From assembly GCA_964247055.1 (NCBI GenBank), contig OZ176052.1, positions 8,432,001-8,496,000 on the forward strand: DNA of 64,000 nt. Direction: 5' to 3'. This DNA comes from Paragordius varius (taxonomy: Eukaryota > Nematomorpha). Within the stretch, counting starts at the first letter, position 1; each line of letters opens with the position of its first letter. Shown piece by piece: positions 50,434 to 64,000 of this stretch. The notes beneath the pieces are model-generated. The model was not told the DNA's origin. It ran no database searches and was given only the letters and a program-made list of their open reading frames with translations. A program made the translations under genes and the position numbers.

Positions 50434-52178
50434 ATAAATACGTGCCACTGAGTTTGTAAACTTAAATAAATTCACATTGTATTGATTGTTTATCTTTTTG
50501 TTCCTTATTTCATAAATTTTGGCTAAAAATGATTGAAATAATTTCCGTAAAATTCGAATTGAATGGCAAAAAAATGATATATTCATAAGCAAAAGACTTG
50601 ACAAGTGTTTTTTATCACCGATCTTTAAATCTACACTTGCTTAAGTAATTGCTCAACCTGCTACGCTTGAGTTACAAGTCAAGTGCGACTTTTTCCCCAC
50701 CCTATAAATTAGAATTTTTTAAAATTGTTTCGCTTTTTATGTGTAGTTGAAATATTTTAGTGATATTTTTAGAATGAAGTATCACCAAAAAAATTTATTA
50801 AAAAATGTCCGCAAATTTTACCATTTTTAGATATGCCGTTATAAAAAAAGTGTTAACACCTTTATTAAATCACTCGTAAAAGCAAAAACCAAAAGCACCA
50901 TTATGATCCTGAATTTTTTTATGAGAAAAAATATATAATTATGTTTTTTTATGGAAATTTAATACAGTTTATGATATATTTAAGTGATATTTTTTGGAAT
51001 TAGTGGATATATGTTAACCAAAAAAAAAACATGTGTAATTTTTCCATTTTCTGATAATGGTCATTTAATAAAACATGATGATAACCAAAACCAAAAGTAC
51101 CATAAAAATTCTAACATTTTTTTCAGAATATATAGTTTAATATTTTTACCCCAATTTCACAGTGTAATAATCGCAATGAAACATGCCTTTCACCAAGAAT
51201 TTAATATTAGATGCGCTCCATTTTAAATTTTTCTACAAGAAGGAGATATCTTATAAAAGTAATGACTCGTAAAGTTCAAAATCAAAAAATTTTTAAAACA
51301 TATTTTTAAATTAAAATATATTTTATAAACCCGAGTGTGGACTTAATGATACAATTGTTTTTGGACAAACGATACATTTCTTCTAAACATACAATATTTT
51401 TAAATAATTATTTGAAAACTGTATAAATGCCTATACATTGTTTACATTTAGATTTCAACAAAATTAATTTTATGGTAAAGAAATATTCCAATAAACTTAT
51501 TTGGCCAGAGGTTTAATGAATGAATAAAAATATATATTTATACACATGAAAATAAATTCAAATTTGAGAGGTAAATTTTTTATTTTGGGATCTTATATAT
51601 ATAATTATAAATATTATAGTTTTAATTAATTTTTATTATTTAAAAATTAATATTCTGATTGTTGATCAGGAAAATATATTTAGCTTAGATTTTATTTAAT
51701 CTATTAAGAATTTATAAATCATGAATTAAATTATCCTTTCCCCACCCCTGACAGAAATAGAAAAGTTGTCTTTTAATAATTTTTATATTTAGTAATTTTT
51801 CACTACAAATATTGATTGATGGATGATGGATTTAATCAAGTTTCATATTTCTGAATCTAATTTCACCTCATTTTGCACACATCAAAATATTCGTTATATA
51901 ATATATATCATCTTAAATTTTTAACAATTGATTTTTTTCTTTTTGATGTATGAAAATTATATAGTAGATATATAGGTAATCCTATGTAGTTTTTATTAAG
52001 TTTAAAGCAAATCTAGTTAATTTATTTAAACGTTTAACGGAAATATTTGACAGATATTTTTACGTGAGTTATCTCGTTTTTTTTGTTGAAACTGAAAGAT
52101 TTTTTTAACTGTGTTGTATAATTGGTGCAGATTTCAAATTTGACATCATTTTTATTACAATTTATTGATATATAGGTA
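50434..52178. other. Repeat fragments, no gene
   Basis: Around 50730-51340 there are words shared with the foldback family (AGAATGAAGTATCACC, GCAAAAACCAAAAGCACC). The rest is AT-rich and featureless to me. Confidence 0.4.
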
Positions 52179-52762
52179 TTAACACTTCGATTCAGGGTAT
52201 CTAAATACCCCAGACTAAATTTAAATTAGGATTTTTAAAAAACTACTGAAGGAAACGGTCCCAATTTAAAATTATGCTTCTATCCTGATAAATATTATAT
52301 AATTATGCCAAAATATCTTGATAAAATTTTGTTTTGAAAAAAAGTTCCATCTTAAACTACTTCAACGCCATTTTTATTTTACAAAATTTTTGCAAAATAT
52401 CGTCTTCATTTAATTTTAAGGGTAAAACTTAGGCTAATTTTTAATATAAATTACATTTAACATTGATAGAAATAGAAAAAGCTGTTTATTTTGTATTATT
52501 TTTTAATTTTACCATTTGACACATGTCACGTTGACGAAATTTTTACCTTTCGGTTTTAGCTTAAAATAAGTAATATCAGGTATTTTTGAATAAATTTTTT
52601 TATATATTTCGGTTTATTAATTTTAGATAAGTGCAAGATTTTGCCATGGTTTCGATTCCTTCTATATTTTTTAAAGAATTTAATTTTAAACAGGTCTGGG
52701 GTATCCAACTACCCCAATTTGAATCGAAGGACTAAAATAAGTGTGTTGTATCCAAGTGTTAA
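52179..52762 (+). mobile_element. TTAA-flanked MITE, third copy
   Basis: This copy is full length, bounded by TTAA at 52179-52182 and 52759-52762, with CACTTCGATTC at the left and CCAAGTG at the right end. It is the same length and largely the same sequence as the nested copy at 49807-50387, including the interior words GGAAACGGTCCCAATTTAAA, GCAAAATATCGTCTTCATT and GTGCAAGATTTTGCCATGG. Confidence 0.9.
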
Positions 52763-54290
52763 TTAAGCAATTCGATTTTAATAATTTAAAAATTATTTAA
52801 ATTTAAGTTATATTTTTAATTTTAATAAACTCAGACTTTTATCACTCTAACGGCCCTACAAAATATTTTTTATAAAGTTGACAAATAAATTTTTTGGTGA
52901 TTTTTGATGTAGAACCACATTTACAGCCAATTATGTTAAAATTTCGGAGATCACCTAGAACTTTAAAATATTTTGTTTGAATCTATCTATCCATAAATAC
53001 AATTTGTTGATGAAAAAAGCTATTAATATTCTACAGGTTTGATTTAAATTTGAAGCGTTAAAATTTATATTGAAAGCGATGATTACATTTAATCCACTCT
53101 AAGCCCAAATTTTGATATGGAATTAAAATTAAAATATATAAGTTAAATTGGTTTTAGATAAAATAAAAATTATAATATTATTGTTTCCATTTCTTCCTAT
53201 TTAGATATTTAACAGGATCAGGGTTGTCAACTGTAATTGTATAGGACATGATTGCATAATTTGTATTTTGGTGTTAAAATAGCAAAAATATCTTTAGCAT
53301 TATAAATATGCCTTAATCAATATAGATTTTTGAATTTGAAACTGTTCCCAATAATATTTTTTTCAACCTCGTTCAGGTGGACAAATAAATTGGTAAGTTA
53401 GTTTGATACATTTTACTAACATATCATACTTATCTGATTTAATTATGCATCAATCAATATTTCATATCAAATATAATTCAGCTCATAAATATGGTGTAAT
53501 TGTTCAGTAAAGCGTATTTGTTTGGGCGTTATATATATATATATATATATATATGAGCTTATCATACTCTACCTGTCTGTCCTGTTTATTCATTATAAAT
53601 ATTTATTAATTTATATATTTTCAAAATATTTATTATCTAAAATAACATTATTGTTATCTTATACTATATATATATATGTTATGAATGAAATAATATAAAA
53701 AGGATAACCAATTACGCTATCCGCCCTATTATTGTCAATATAGGTGTATAACTCTCTATTTTATAGCTGTGCTATTCTTTTGAAATATATCGCTAAAAGT
53801 ATTTTTTATTTTTTAATTAGATTACCTAAATATCTAAAAATTATTAATCTATTTTTTGTGTTGACTACACTAATTTGTTACATCCTTGTTTTGTTTTTTT
53901 GGAAAAAATTTGCTAAATATATTAACATTTAATATACTTTATGTGCAAAATATTTGTTTGTTTTTAGCATACAGGTAAAAAGTGTGAAATATGCAACATA
54001 GTTTATATAAAAAATATGCCAAAAATGTCATTATACTATATAATACAAATTTTAATTTGGGTAATATGTTTGTGACTGTTTTTGCCTGAGTATGATTTTG
54101 AATCAACGAAAAGGTTATAAAATCTTTAAATAATAAAACTACAAAAATAAGGTAATAAATAAAACTTTTGATTGGTTTTCTCTAAAGTTTCACATTGGGG
54201 CTAGGAATCATTAAAATTTCATGATTGTGCCTGACCAATATCAAAAATAATGAAAAAAAGATTAACACAATTTTCATAACTTGTTTATTA

Positions 54291-54488
54291 ATTACAGTAA
54301 GAATAAGTATACATTGCTAGAAACTTATTAATTATTGCCAAATAGCTATACAATAAAGGGAGTATTATTGGCTTATAGTTATTTTTTTCACTTTTTTATT
54401 ATTAGCCAATAATGATTCTCTTTTCTGCATATGCTATTTGACAATAATTTATAACTTTCTAGCAATATATACTTATTTATACTGTAAT
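54291..54488. repeat. Small foldback element of about 198 bp
   Basis: ATTACAGTAAGAATAAGTAT at the left edge is mirrored by ATACTTATTTATACTGTAAT at the right edge, and the match continues inwards for about 85 bp (TTGCTAGAAA, AATTATTGCCAAATAGC, TATTATTGGCTTAT), leaving a short loop. This is the form of a palindromic MITE. I cannot define a target-site duplication with confidence. Confidence 0.8.
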
Positions 54489-56655
54489 TTAAAAGTTTCA
54501 TTAGTTTTATCATAGACATTGTTTGCGACTCTATATGTCTGCATTTTATAAGTCCTTACACCGGTTAATATTATTGTCCAGCCTCTCCTAGAGTAATATT
54601 TGTAATGACATTTATGAATATCGGCCCCTTTTTTGCTTTTATTCATGCTGTTAACCGATTTTAAACCAAATTTTTGAAAGGGTTGTTATTTCCCAAGTTT
54701 TTAAAAGAAATTATAAATTTTGACTTATACTATATGTTGTGGAATCTGTATAAATTTTCGTCCAAAAACAGTGATTTTTGACATTTTTGTAAATCGATAG
54801 CCTCAATTGATAATAATCTAAGTTTTTTTCACGAGTATTAATTATAAATTTTTGTTTATTTGCTTTATAAACGTATTCCTATATCATAGTATCGTTATGA
54901 TAAGGGATGTGCAAACTTGAAAATTGTTTGGTTAAATATATCGCTATGGGGTGAAAAATTTTCGTATTATTGTATCATTTATGAAATGAAGGGTTATTTT
55001 TAACAGATTGTTTAAAATAATTACTATCACTGGTTGTGTTTTAATAATATAACAAAAAGTTAAGCATCACAAATCTTTAATTAGATACATACCATTTGCA
55101 CCTCAAATTCACCTTTGAACAATTCAAATTCACTTTTAAAATTATCATAATACTGTAAAAATAATAAATAAGGCCATATGGAAATTTTTCATATTAATGG
55201 TGATATATTTTAACCCGAAAACACAATTTATTTTTAGGATTTTGATTTGATCAAGGGTAAACTTGAATTGTAAATGGTATATCTTTTAAAGAACCATAGA
55301 AATTTAACAGAGTTTGAGTCTTAAATTTTACCGGATTTTTATTATTTAAAAAACAAGTGTGCTAATATTCTAGTCATTATGGACGGCTTTTTAAAGCTAA
55401 TGTCTCTTTAAATCCACAATGGATAAAATATATTCTTATTTTTTTAACATTCGCGATAAATTATTTATTCCATATTGTTACAAATCAAAAAAATATAATA
55501 TTTCGTTTTCTTTTGAAAAAAAACTTGTTTTACATTTATTTTAAAGTTCAGTTTTTGAAATCATTGCTTATGTTGTTCATCCAAAATTTGGAGAATTACA
55601 TTGATTATAACACTTTTATTTATGCAAATTTGAAAAAACCACCCGATTATTATTGCCTATATCACTTATTTCTATATAAACAATTTCCATAAACCACAAC
55701 GATTAGTAGTTGTTTAGATATTAAAGAAAATTGGGTGTGTACCCATTGTACTATATAAATATTAATGACCCAATCCAACTAACTAATATTCAAAGAGATT
55801 ATTTAACACAATATGTTCTTTTTATCATCCTAAATATAGAACGATTTTATGAGGAATAAAATACAACCTGCTAAATTCTGTTATATGTTGTCACTTAGGA
55901 GAAAAGAATTTTGATCAGTGGTATATTCAAACAAAAATTAACTTTTTACCATAACTATCTCTAACTATTGTTTAATTTTAATTTAATCTTTCTTGATCCT
56001 GGTATTTTATATGAAATTTCTACCTCTATAGTCGAAATACGGCAAAAATATGGATTATTAAAATTTTCATATTAACGCATTAAAAATATTAATGGTGCGT
56101 TTTAAATTAATAAGTTACAAGGTATTGTTATCCCTCATACTATCGGTAAGTATCTGATATTAACAAGCTGTCAAATCTGAAACTGACCTTTCTGTAAAGC
56201 GACATTTAGTTAATTCGCATATTATATTAATTATTTCTAAAACATGACTTGACTTTAATGAGTCTTAAAACCCAAAAGCTGCCGAATTTCTAAGCATTTT
56301 GACTTAAACTTTGGGTAAAATTTTTCCTACTAGTAATTGCAAATATAATAAATTATAAATATTTTAATACCCTAACAATTTATTTAAAACTAGCAGAGTC
56401 TATACGTCTAATATGATTGATTTTATTATTATAGGCTTAATCTAATAAAACATAATTATTTTAGTGTTAATCTAAGTAAAAAGAAATTAAAAAATTTATA
56501 CCATGAGAGTGAAAAAAAATTGCTGATATAACGCACGTAAGATTAGTAACAGTAATTTACTGAAAATATTAATATACATATACATATATATGTAATTAGA
56601 TAAAACCGCGTGCAACCTCGAATCGCTCATATAATTTTATGAATATCGAAATTGC

Positions 56656-56658
<3 letters not shown>

Positions 56659-56697
<39 letters not shown>
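56659..56697. repeat. TA microsatellite
   Basis: About nineteen uninterrupted TA units lie in the gene-free stretch upstream of the last gene. Confidence 0.9.
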
Positions 56698-56699
<2 letters not shown>

Positions 56700-58648
56700 C
56701 AAAATTTTGTTAATAGAAATATATTAGAATGAATTTAGGATCCCTTTTTGATTTGTTAGTATAATAACAAATATATTTTTCAAAAATTATGTTTTTTTCC
56801 CTAAATTTTAACGTTTTTTCATAATTTAGATAAGTATAGAGAGGAAATAGCAATTATTGTTGTGATATCAATTAACAAATTTATACATATATAATAATAT
56901 ATATAATTATTGAAATATAAATTTGTTATTTTTTTTTAGTTTCTAGTACATGTTTAATAATAATTTGCCTCTATTGTTTTAAGGTTAATTAAATTTTATA
57001 AATTACATATTTTTATACATTCCTTAAAGAAAGATAAAAAGAAAAAATTGTGATTATAATTTTTGAATTTGAATATCATTGCACAGGTAATATAAAGGTA
57101 GAAAATGGTTTGAATTTTATTTTATTAATATATATATATATGGATAAATTTTATAAAAAAGGATTAATGCTTGTAATTGATTTTTATGTCATTTTTTTAA
57201 GTTTTAGTTAGATATATTTCAATCAATTATAAATTCAGTTTGACTGTGCCTAATAGGTGTTTGGTATTTTAAAAGAGTTGGTGGATTATATAATGAGAGC
57301 TTCTAGTTTAGTTTAAGCACTGTTTTCAATGGGAAGAATTGATTTTACGAACTATATTATGTAAAACAAATCATTTTATAGCAATTCTTAACATTTGTAA
57401 ATACTATATAGAATTAGTATGAAAATCAAAAATCAAGTATTATTGATCTCAGGTAGTATATATATATATATATATATACGTATCAAATGTCATATAAGGG
57501 ATTTTGATATTTTTATAGTTTATTATTTTAGTAGTCATAAAATTAATTATTCTGAGTGTCTTTTCTAACTTATAGATATAAATAAATCTCTTCACACTTT
57601 ATATTTGTAATCCATTGTTTTTTTTGCAATCACACATATATCTTTTAACAGGTGGTTATAGTATCAGTCACCATTATAATTCATGAAAATTTCCTTTTAA
57701 AGCTGGTTACATAATTTTTTATTGAGGAGAAATTTTTATTAATGAATCAATAAAATCCACAATAAACGACAATTAGCCGTCACAAATATTCGTTTCACAT
57801 TATAATTTTCTCATCAAACTACTATAAAAGGCAATATTTTAAATTGGCTTACTTTAAATTTGGTCAATTTTTACATTTACACTTGTAATTATTTTTATTT
57901 TTTTTATCACACATTTTTTATATTTAATATACCTACCTATCTCTTCCTTATCTTCGCCATGGAAGTCGTCTATTACCATTATAAAAAGTATGAAAATTGT
58001 ATAAATAAATAAATAATTTTATAGCTTTTTCGGCACACCTGTAATTTTATAAATTTAATTATATTTTTGTCTTTTGGTGTCAATTTATTAAAAAAAATAA
58101 TGAGTCGTTAATTGTTTAAATTTTAGAACCTTTACACAATCGAGAATTTCAAAACACTTTTTAAAAATTTTTTTCGTCACCATAACGCGTCGAAAAACCA
58201 AAAAATATGTGATTGTCATAAAATTGTTCCCAAACTTTTCGCCTATATCTAACAGTTTTGTCACGTTTTCTCATAATTTGTACTTTATTTGATCAAATGA
58301 GAGGTATAAACTTAGTTGAATTTTTTTATTTAACTTGTCTAAAATTTCTCTTTTATTTTATTTATATCGATATTATTAATATTATTTATTTTATGGTTTA
58401 CGATTGCTAATAAATCTAATTTATTTATGTGCGCGATAAAGTGTCATGGACATTTTGGTTTATTTATATTATTATTATTATTAAATTTTACAACGCAAAT
58501 TTTTTGATTTTTATTACTCCGCTATATATATGTATATAAATCACGGTTTAAACTGTAACATTTTGTTTAAAATATTTTAATATACATTTACAATAAAACT
58601 AAAAATTTTTTAAGGTCAAACACGATTACGACCGTATATTGTGACGAT

Positions 58649-61600
58649 ATGGTAACCGAAAATAATAATGATGACAATATAAACTATACGTATCATAAAA
58701 CAAAGGAATATCCTTCGACCCTTCCCCCACATTTTTTAAATCAAAATGGTCCTTACTACAAATCGGATGAAGGAGATGAGTTTTTTCAAAACCCATTGTC
58801 TTATCACAAATACTTTGATGGCCCGCGTAAAAAAGAATTAAACAACAATGAAATTTATAACTTTAAGCAAAATGGAGAAACAAAACCATCCATCTCAAAC
58901 ACTTTAACTAAGAATAATTTAGGGGATTGTAGATCAAACATGTCTCATCACGACACCATGAAAAATATAAACTATGATAGTACTAGCACTTATGATAATT
59001 TTTATAAAACGCATAATTCATCACCCTACAATAAATATTCTAATGGAAAATATAATTCGGTTAACGGTTACCCAACCCAAACATGTAATTATAACCAAAA
59101 GGAATTCGCCCAAACTTACGATCAAAGCGGTTATGATAACGCGAAAAAAATGTTTAAAACTACATCACATCAACTGTCAGATGATACTTATTGGAATCCA
59201 GAAAAGTATCGAAAATTACGTGGAATGGTCGCACCTGTCATGATTAAAATTGCGGAGAAAGGTTTATTATATAAAAGATTTTATAACAAAAGAAATTTTG
59301 TTTAAATTTAGGAAAATGGATTGTGTTTATCATGATTTGTATGTTTAAAATGTTGCTTGCATCTTTGTTTTTTAACGGATAATAAAAGCTGAAACTATTA
59401 TTTTACTTCAATATGTATATTTTTTTATAATCAAATTATCGACTATTCTTAATTATTAATCTCTGCCTTTTACTTTTTAGATTTGGCATTGAAGCACCCC
59501 GTTAAAAAGAATTATTATAATTTTCGAAATGCGCTTAAACGTGGCATAAATGGACACTCTAATACATTTCTCGAGGAACATTCGGATGATCAAATGATTG
59601 GAAATGGTACTTTTGAACCCCGTTACTTGCGTGAAAATGGTAGGGCATATACACTTTCATGTGTTAATAGTACACCAACCTCTAGGAAATCTTATCAACG
59701 CGATAACCACGAACATCGCTATGTCAAGTATGCCATATATAGTTTATTCCAAAATCCAACCAAAATATTAGGTTTTTTGGTATGTTGAAATATTTTATAT
59801 ATTAATTAGAAACTCATTAAATTCAGATTATTGAATTTATTGAAACCATGATATTTTGATAACTAGAAGTAATCTTGTAAAAATAAGGCAAAAACATAAA
59901 AAAATTTACTATACTTCTATAACTATCTTGATTAGCATTGATATAGCTTTACTCGTAAATATTGTTTCTTCTAATTATTAGTGAACATAATGACTATGAA
60001 AGTTCTCCCGAAGATGTCATTTCTCCCTTCCTATCTCCTTGTACGAGTGCCCAGGGAAATGCAAATTCATATAGAAATGTTGCTACCCAATATCAACAAC
60101 TCAGGGCCCCTTACCTCAGACACGATGGATATGAATCGGAATGGCCTAGAAATTGGAATCGAAATCAACGAATTAATTTACAAGAGCTGCTGTTAGCTGC
60201 TAAACATGGCACCACCAATAATAATTACAACTACAACAATTATAACGCAAATAGTAAACGATCAAATTCATTCGTATCAAATATAAATATTAATACAGCT
60301 AATGTTGAACGCAGAAATGATCCACCATATACAAGACGAGATGAGGGAAAATTAATTGACCAAAAATATTATGATGCAAGTTCACCCAACAACGATTTCT
60401 CTAACGATAATGTGCAAAAAAAGGTATACATACTCGTTACCAAGTCAATTTAAAATTTGGTATATATTAAGGTCTAAACCATATGTTTTAAATAAATCTG
60501 TTACTTTTTAATTGTAAATGTGAAAGGTAAAATATAAAACTTAAATTAGCAACCTAAGAATAATTTGTGTATTGATTGAATCCATTTTTCCAATTTTGGT
60601 AAAGATGGTGCTAATTATATAAAATTAAAACGGGTAAAATTTTTATAATATATTATTTTTATTCGTGAAATTTATATTTTAGAGAAGTCAAAGCACTCTT
60701 CCTGCCATGCATCCCAAATATTTACCACCACCAATATACTCGACTCGACCAAATAACCAGGATTTCGCCTTTAAAAACGAATTCAAATGTATAGATGATA
60801 ACAATATAATTTGTTCTAATTCGAACCACCCGAACCATTATTTGCCCAAAAATTATGAGGTTCAAGAATCTGCCCCAAAATACACCAATGGGTGTGAGGA
60901 GAGATCTGACACAGCAAGCCATAAAGATGATACAAACAGTAAATTGCTATTGTTGAATACGACATTTGATTCATCAACCATGTCCTTCCCTTCATCTTCT
61001 ATGAGTCCACACCGGAGTGGAGTTTATGAACAATTACCGTTTGTACATAGATATTTGGATGGTGGAGGCTTTGAATATCCTCCTAGTACTGAAAATAAAA
61101 CTACCCAAGCTTATGGGACCAGTAATTTTAATTTAGGAAATAATATTATGAATGCTACAAATTTTGACACTATTCGAAAAATTGATATTACATATGACTC
61201 AAAAACCCTGTCTAAGCGGAAAGATTCTTACGAGAATATAATAGAGGATTTTGAAAGAAACCTTAATCAATACTCATATCATCCGAATGTTAGTAATAAT
61301 GATTTAACGTATAAACAAGCCCTTAAACTACATGAACCAACAAAATTTTCCGTTGCCCATTATGAAACCAATAACAACAGTAATAATCATAATCGTCATT
61401 GGCGTCTAATCGGTGGTGGTTTACAAAATGACCCCATTCATTCTTTAGAACCTAAAATAACCCAAAACCACTCTATGCCCTTCTCCAATGTGCTACAACA
61501 AAACGCGCAAAAGGATGTAGTCGACAGTGAAGGCAAAATTTACGCACATTACAATGAATGCGATGCCGATTCAATATCGGCTAATAGACCTAGAGATTAT

Positions 61601-64000
61601 TCTCAATCTTGGCAAAATGCGTCCCGTGCATTAAATCAACAACACGTACAGAATACTGCTGATTATACTTTAGGTTCGATGGGTAAAACGAATCAATCGA
61701 GTGTTACAAATGGATATTGGTATGGTGATGGTGTTAAAGGATTAGAGAGCACATCCAATTTGGTTAACCATAAAAATGAAACGGGCCAATTATGTGTGGA
61801 AGTGAATGGAAAACCTACCCCTAAAAAAGATGGCACAAAAAATAGTAATGATTCAGGTTTTGTGTTTCCTCGCCATCTTTCCGAACTTTTAAAGGGTAGC
61901 GATCAAAAAGTAGATAAATCAAATAATGTTAACGAATTGGGCATTAAGACCTCAGGAATGTATTTAAATACCACAAAAAGTACGCATCAATCAAACAAAA
62001 TTTATGACACATTCGATAAACGAACGAAATCCAAATCCGATTTGATTGGTGGCGGCTATGTTTCAACATTCACTCCTCCAAACACCATAAATTACTCTTA
62101 TGTATTAAATAATCCTTCATATGCCAACAACGTTTATGTTAGTGCCAATAATTCTTTAGCATCAAATACCTCTAAAAATTTCCTGCATGAAAATAAACCT
62201 CAATTACTTTCTGATGATAATACTAAAACCACAAATCCTATACCAACACCTCCTCCGCCTGATCTTTTGGGAGAACTTAAGAAACGATTACAAGCAAGAA
62301 AAACTTTCCTGCACAAATATATTAATCCTATCGTAACAATCAATAATCCTGTCCGAAAAACGTTAAATAATGGAGCAATTAATGTTTCAAATACATATTT
62401 TGAACCAAATACTCCACATATATCTTCGTATAATAATAATACCAACTCCATAAGCAGATCCTTGGCTGATGTACAAAAAGCCGCAATAAAAGAAACATTA
62501 TCTTCAGAAACAACAAATAGCGATACAATATTTATAACTAAACATATTACCCAACTTTCAACCGCAACTATAAAACCAATTATTACAGCACCGACTGTGC
62601 CAAGTCTATCCATAACTAAAATATTTAACATTGATATTATGGGTGAAGAAATTTGTTCAGATGATCCTTTACCAAATCAAAAGTGTAAAAATGCTGGTAA
62701 CACTTGTAAAGTTGATTCCAAAAACGAGGGACTAAATATAGATCGAGGATGTTCTAATATTATCGCTAATGTAATTAAAGAATCAAATAAAAGCTTGGAA
62801 AATTTATCTTTGGAAATGGACACTGAATGTATCAAGGAGTAATATTTTAATTTTTATCTCGTACTTTTATTTTTACTGACAAATTTATTATAATCATATT
62901 TTATACAGTTTTTTCAAATATCTAAATGCAATAATATTCGTTTATTATTAATTTTATTAAAAAATAAATATTATTATTGTACTTGCTAATAATAATTTTT
63001 ATGGCTCATTTACTATCTTTCTAAGAAATAAAATTTTATCTCTTTAAAGATTAATAATGGTTCCAAATATCTTGAAAACTTTATATCTCTATACTTAATC
63101 GGTTTGTTTTACAGAAAAAAACGAGATTGTGTAGATGAATCAACAATGACGACAACTAGTCTCATTATGGCTTTGGACAAATCTATGAACACTTCAGTTT
63201 TGCTGGAGAATACGAATAGCATATCTGGGTCTAGCACTGGGAGTAATTCTACTGAAACAAACGATAAAAACGACACATCTCCTCTCAAACAAAATATTTT
63301 TAAAACAAATGAAACTCTACCAACAAACTCCACCGGTATTAATAACGCAAATATAACGGAAGCATTTATGAATAAGGATTGTGATTTCCATAAAATACAC
63401 ATAAATACGAATCGGAGCCAAAACATAGATTTTGAGCAGAGTAGTATACAACTATTACAAAAGAAATTGAAGTTGCTTAACTTACTGAACGAGACAGACA
63501 ATATGGTTAATAACAACGCCCAATTAAATTATTTATGTGGACATGATAAAAATATGGACCATGAAAGAAATAAGGTTGAAGGCGTTCAAGATATTTGCCA
63601 AGATTCACCATTAAAAGTTGAAATAAATGGTAATTGGGTCCAAGGACCTTCAAGCAATTACGCCAGTGTTAATAGTCTTAATCTTTCACCCTCAAGTTTT
63701 GCCGATGTCTTCCGTCTGTACAACAATGCGGGTAAATTGATGCTCTGTCAATCGTGTGACACGAATGTCCGAAACGTGGCGATATCAATGGCCGAGCAGT
63801 CATTGAGACGCATTACGAGTCCAATCAGATCATTGGCTTCTGCATCTCCTTCTCCATCAACTAACCTATCTCCAAATACACATAAGGATTGTAGCCCAGG
63901 ACCACAGCGCAATATTAATGATAATTTTGTTGATGTCTCAACGAATACCTCTCCCCAAAAAGTAGATTCACCCAAATGTAACAATGAAAATTTGGGACAT
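58649..64000 (+). CDS. Large Asn/Ser-rich protein, first five coding exons, 3' end outside the window
   Basis: Exons are 58649-59261, 59481-59727, 59982-60423, 60683-62838 and 63115 to beyond 64000; all phases agree and about 1448 residues are visible. The ATG at 58649 is the first in the open exon, but the frame is open upstream to an AAG acceptor-like site near 58613, so an earlier exon is possible. The protein is rich in Asn, Ser, Tyr and Thr and looks mostly disordered. Non-repetitive islands are KYRKLRGMVAPVMIKIAEKD across the first intron, a proline stretch followed by DLLGELKKRLQARKTF in exon 4 (about 62245-62310), and RLYNNAGKLMLCQSCDTNV near 63715-63765. The proline stretch with LLGELKKRL resembles actin-regulator sequences only loosely. 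I do not recognise the family. Confidence 0.8.

Larger units (their letters stand above)
52763..58648. other. Long AT-rich stretch without a recognised gene
   Basis: I see no supported exon on either strand. It contains the small foldback at 54291-54488 and several TA microsatellites. The last few hundred bases should include the promoter or an untranslated exon of the following gene. Confidence 0.45.

Noticed and set aside
50984-51226. Open frame of 80 codons in the repeat-rich region
   Set aside because: It lies in foldback-related sequence (words shared with 50840-50950 and other arms) and shows no protein features.

Overview
The window is a very AT-rich piece of nuclear DNA from an animal. 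Evidence for this is spliced genes with ordinary GT-AG introns, a secreted purple acid phosphatase of the animal type, a nuclear gene for mitochondrial ribosomal protein mL54, BED zinc fingers, mariner and hAT relics, a TTAA-specific MITE family and Helitrons. Two genes carry introns of only 22 to 27 nt alongside introns of up to 1.7 kb. Such micro-introns are known from few animals (dicyemids are the published example), so a small-bodied spiralian or mesozoan-like host is possible, but the species cannot be named from the sequence.

Layout. 1-2607: no gene seen. 2608-14690: a tandem segmental duplication whose two copies each carry one three-exon gene for an unrecognised protein with about ten 36-residue repeats; the second copy has since gained a Helitron and a probable solo LTR. 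14733-15119: a hAT-type MITE. 16569-23030: a complete ten-exon purple acid phosphatase gene (+), tail to tail with the two-exon mL54 gene (-, 23072-23429). 23982-26190: Helitrons and a large foldback repeat. 26621-26898: an isolated BED-finger exon. 32418-33492: a mariner relic. 37086-44053: a nine-exon gene for an Asn-rich BED-finger protein, with a second mariner relic in its last intron. 45261-52762: a dense repeat zone with a giant palindrome interrupted by a Helitron, a further foldback repeat, and three copies of a TTAA-flanked MITE, one nested in another. 52763-58648: no gene seen apart from a small foldback and TA microsatellites. 58649-64000: first five coding exons of a large Asn/Ser-rich gene that runs off the window.

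The genes do not form a pathway. The acid phosphatase is a secretory or lysosomal hydrolase, mL54 is housekeeping, the BED protein is probably a nuclear DNA-binding regulator, and the other two families are unrecognised. The least explained items are the duplicated repeat-protein gene, the micro-introns, and the palindromic repeat families, whose insertion history can be read from empty sites in paralogous or mirror-image copies.
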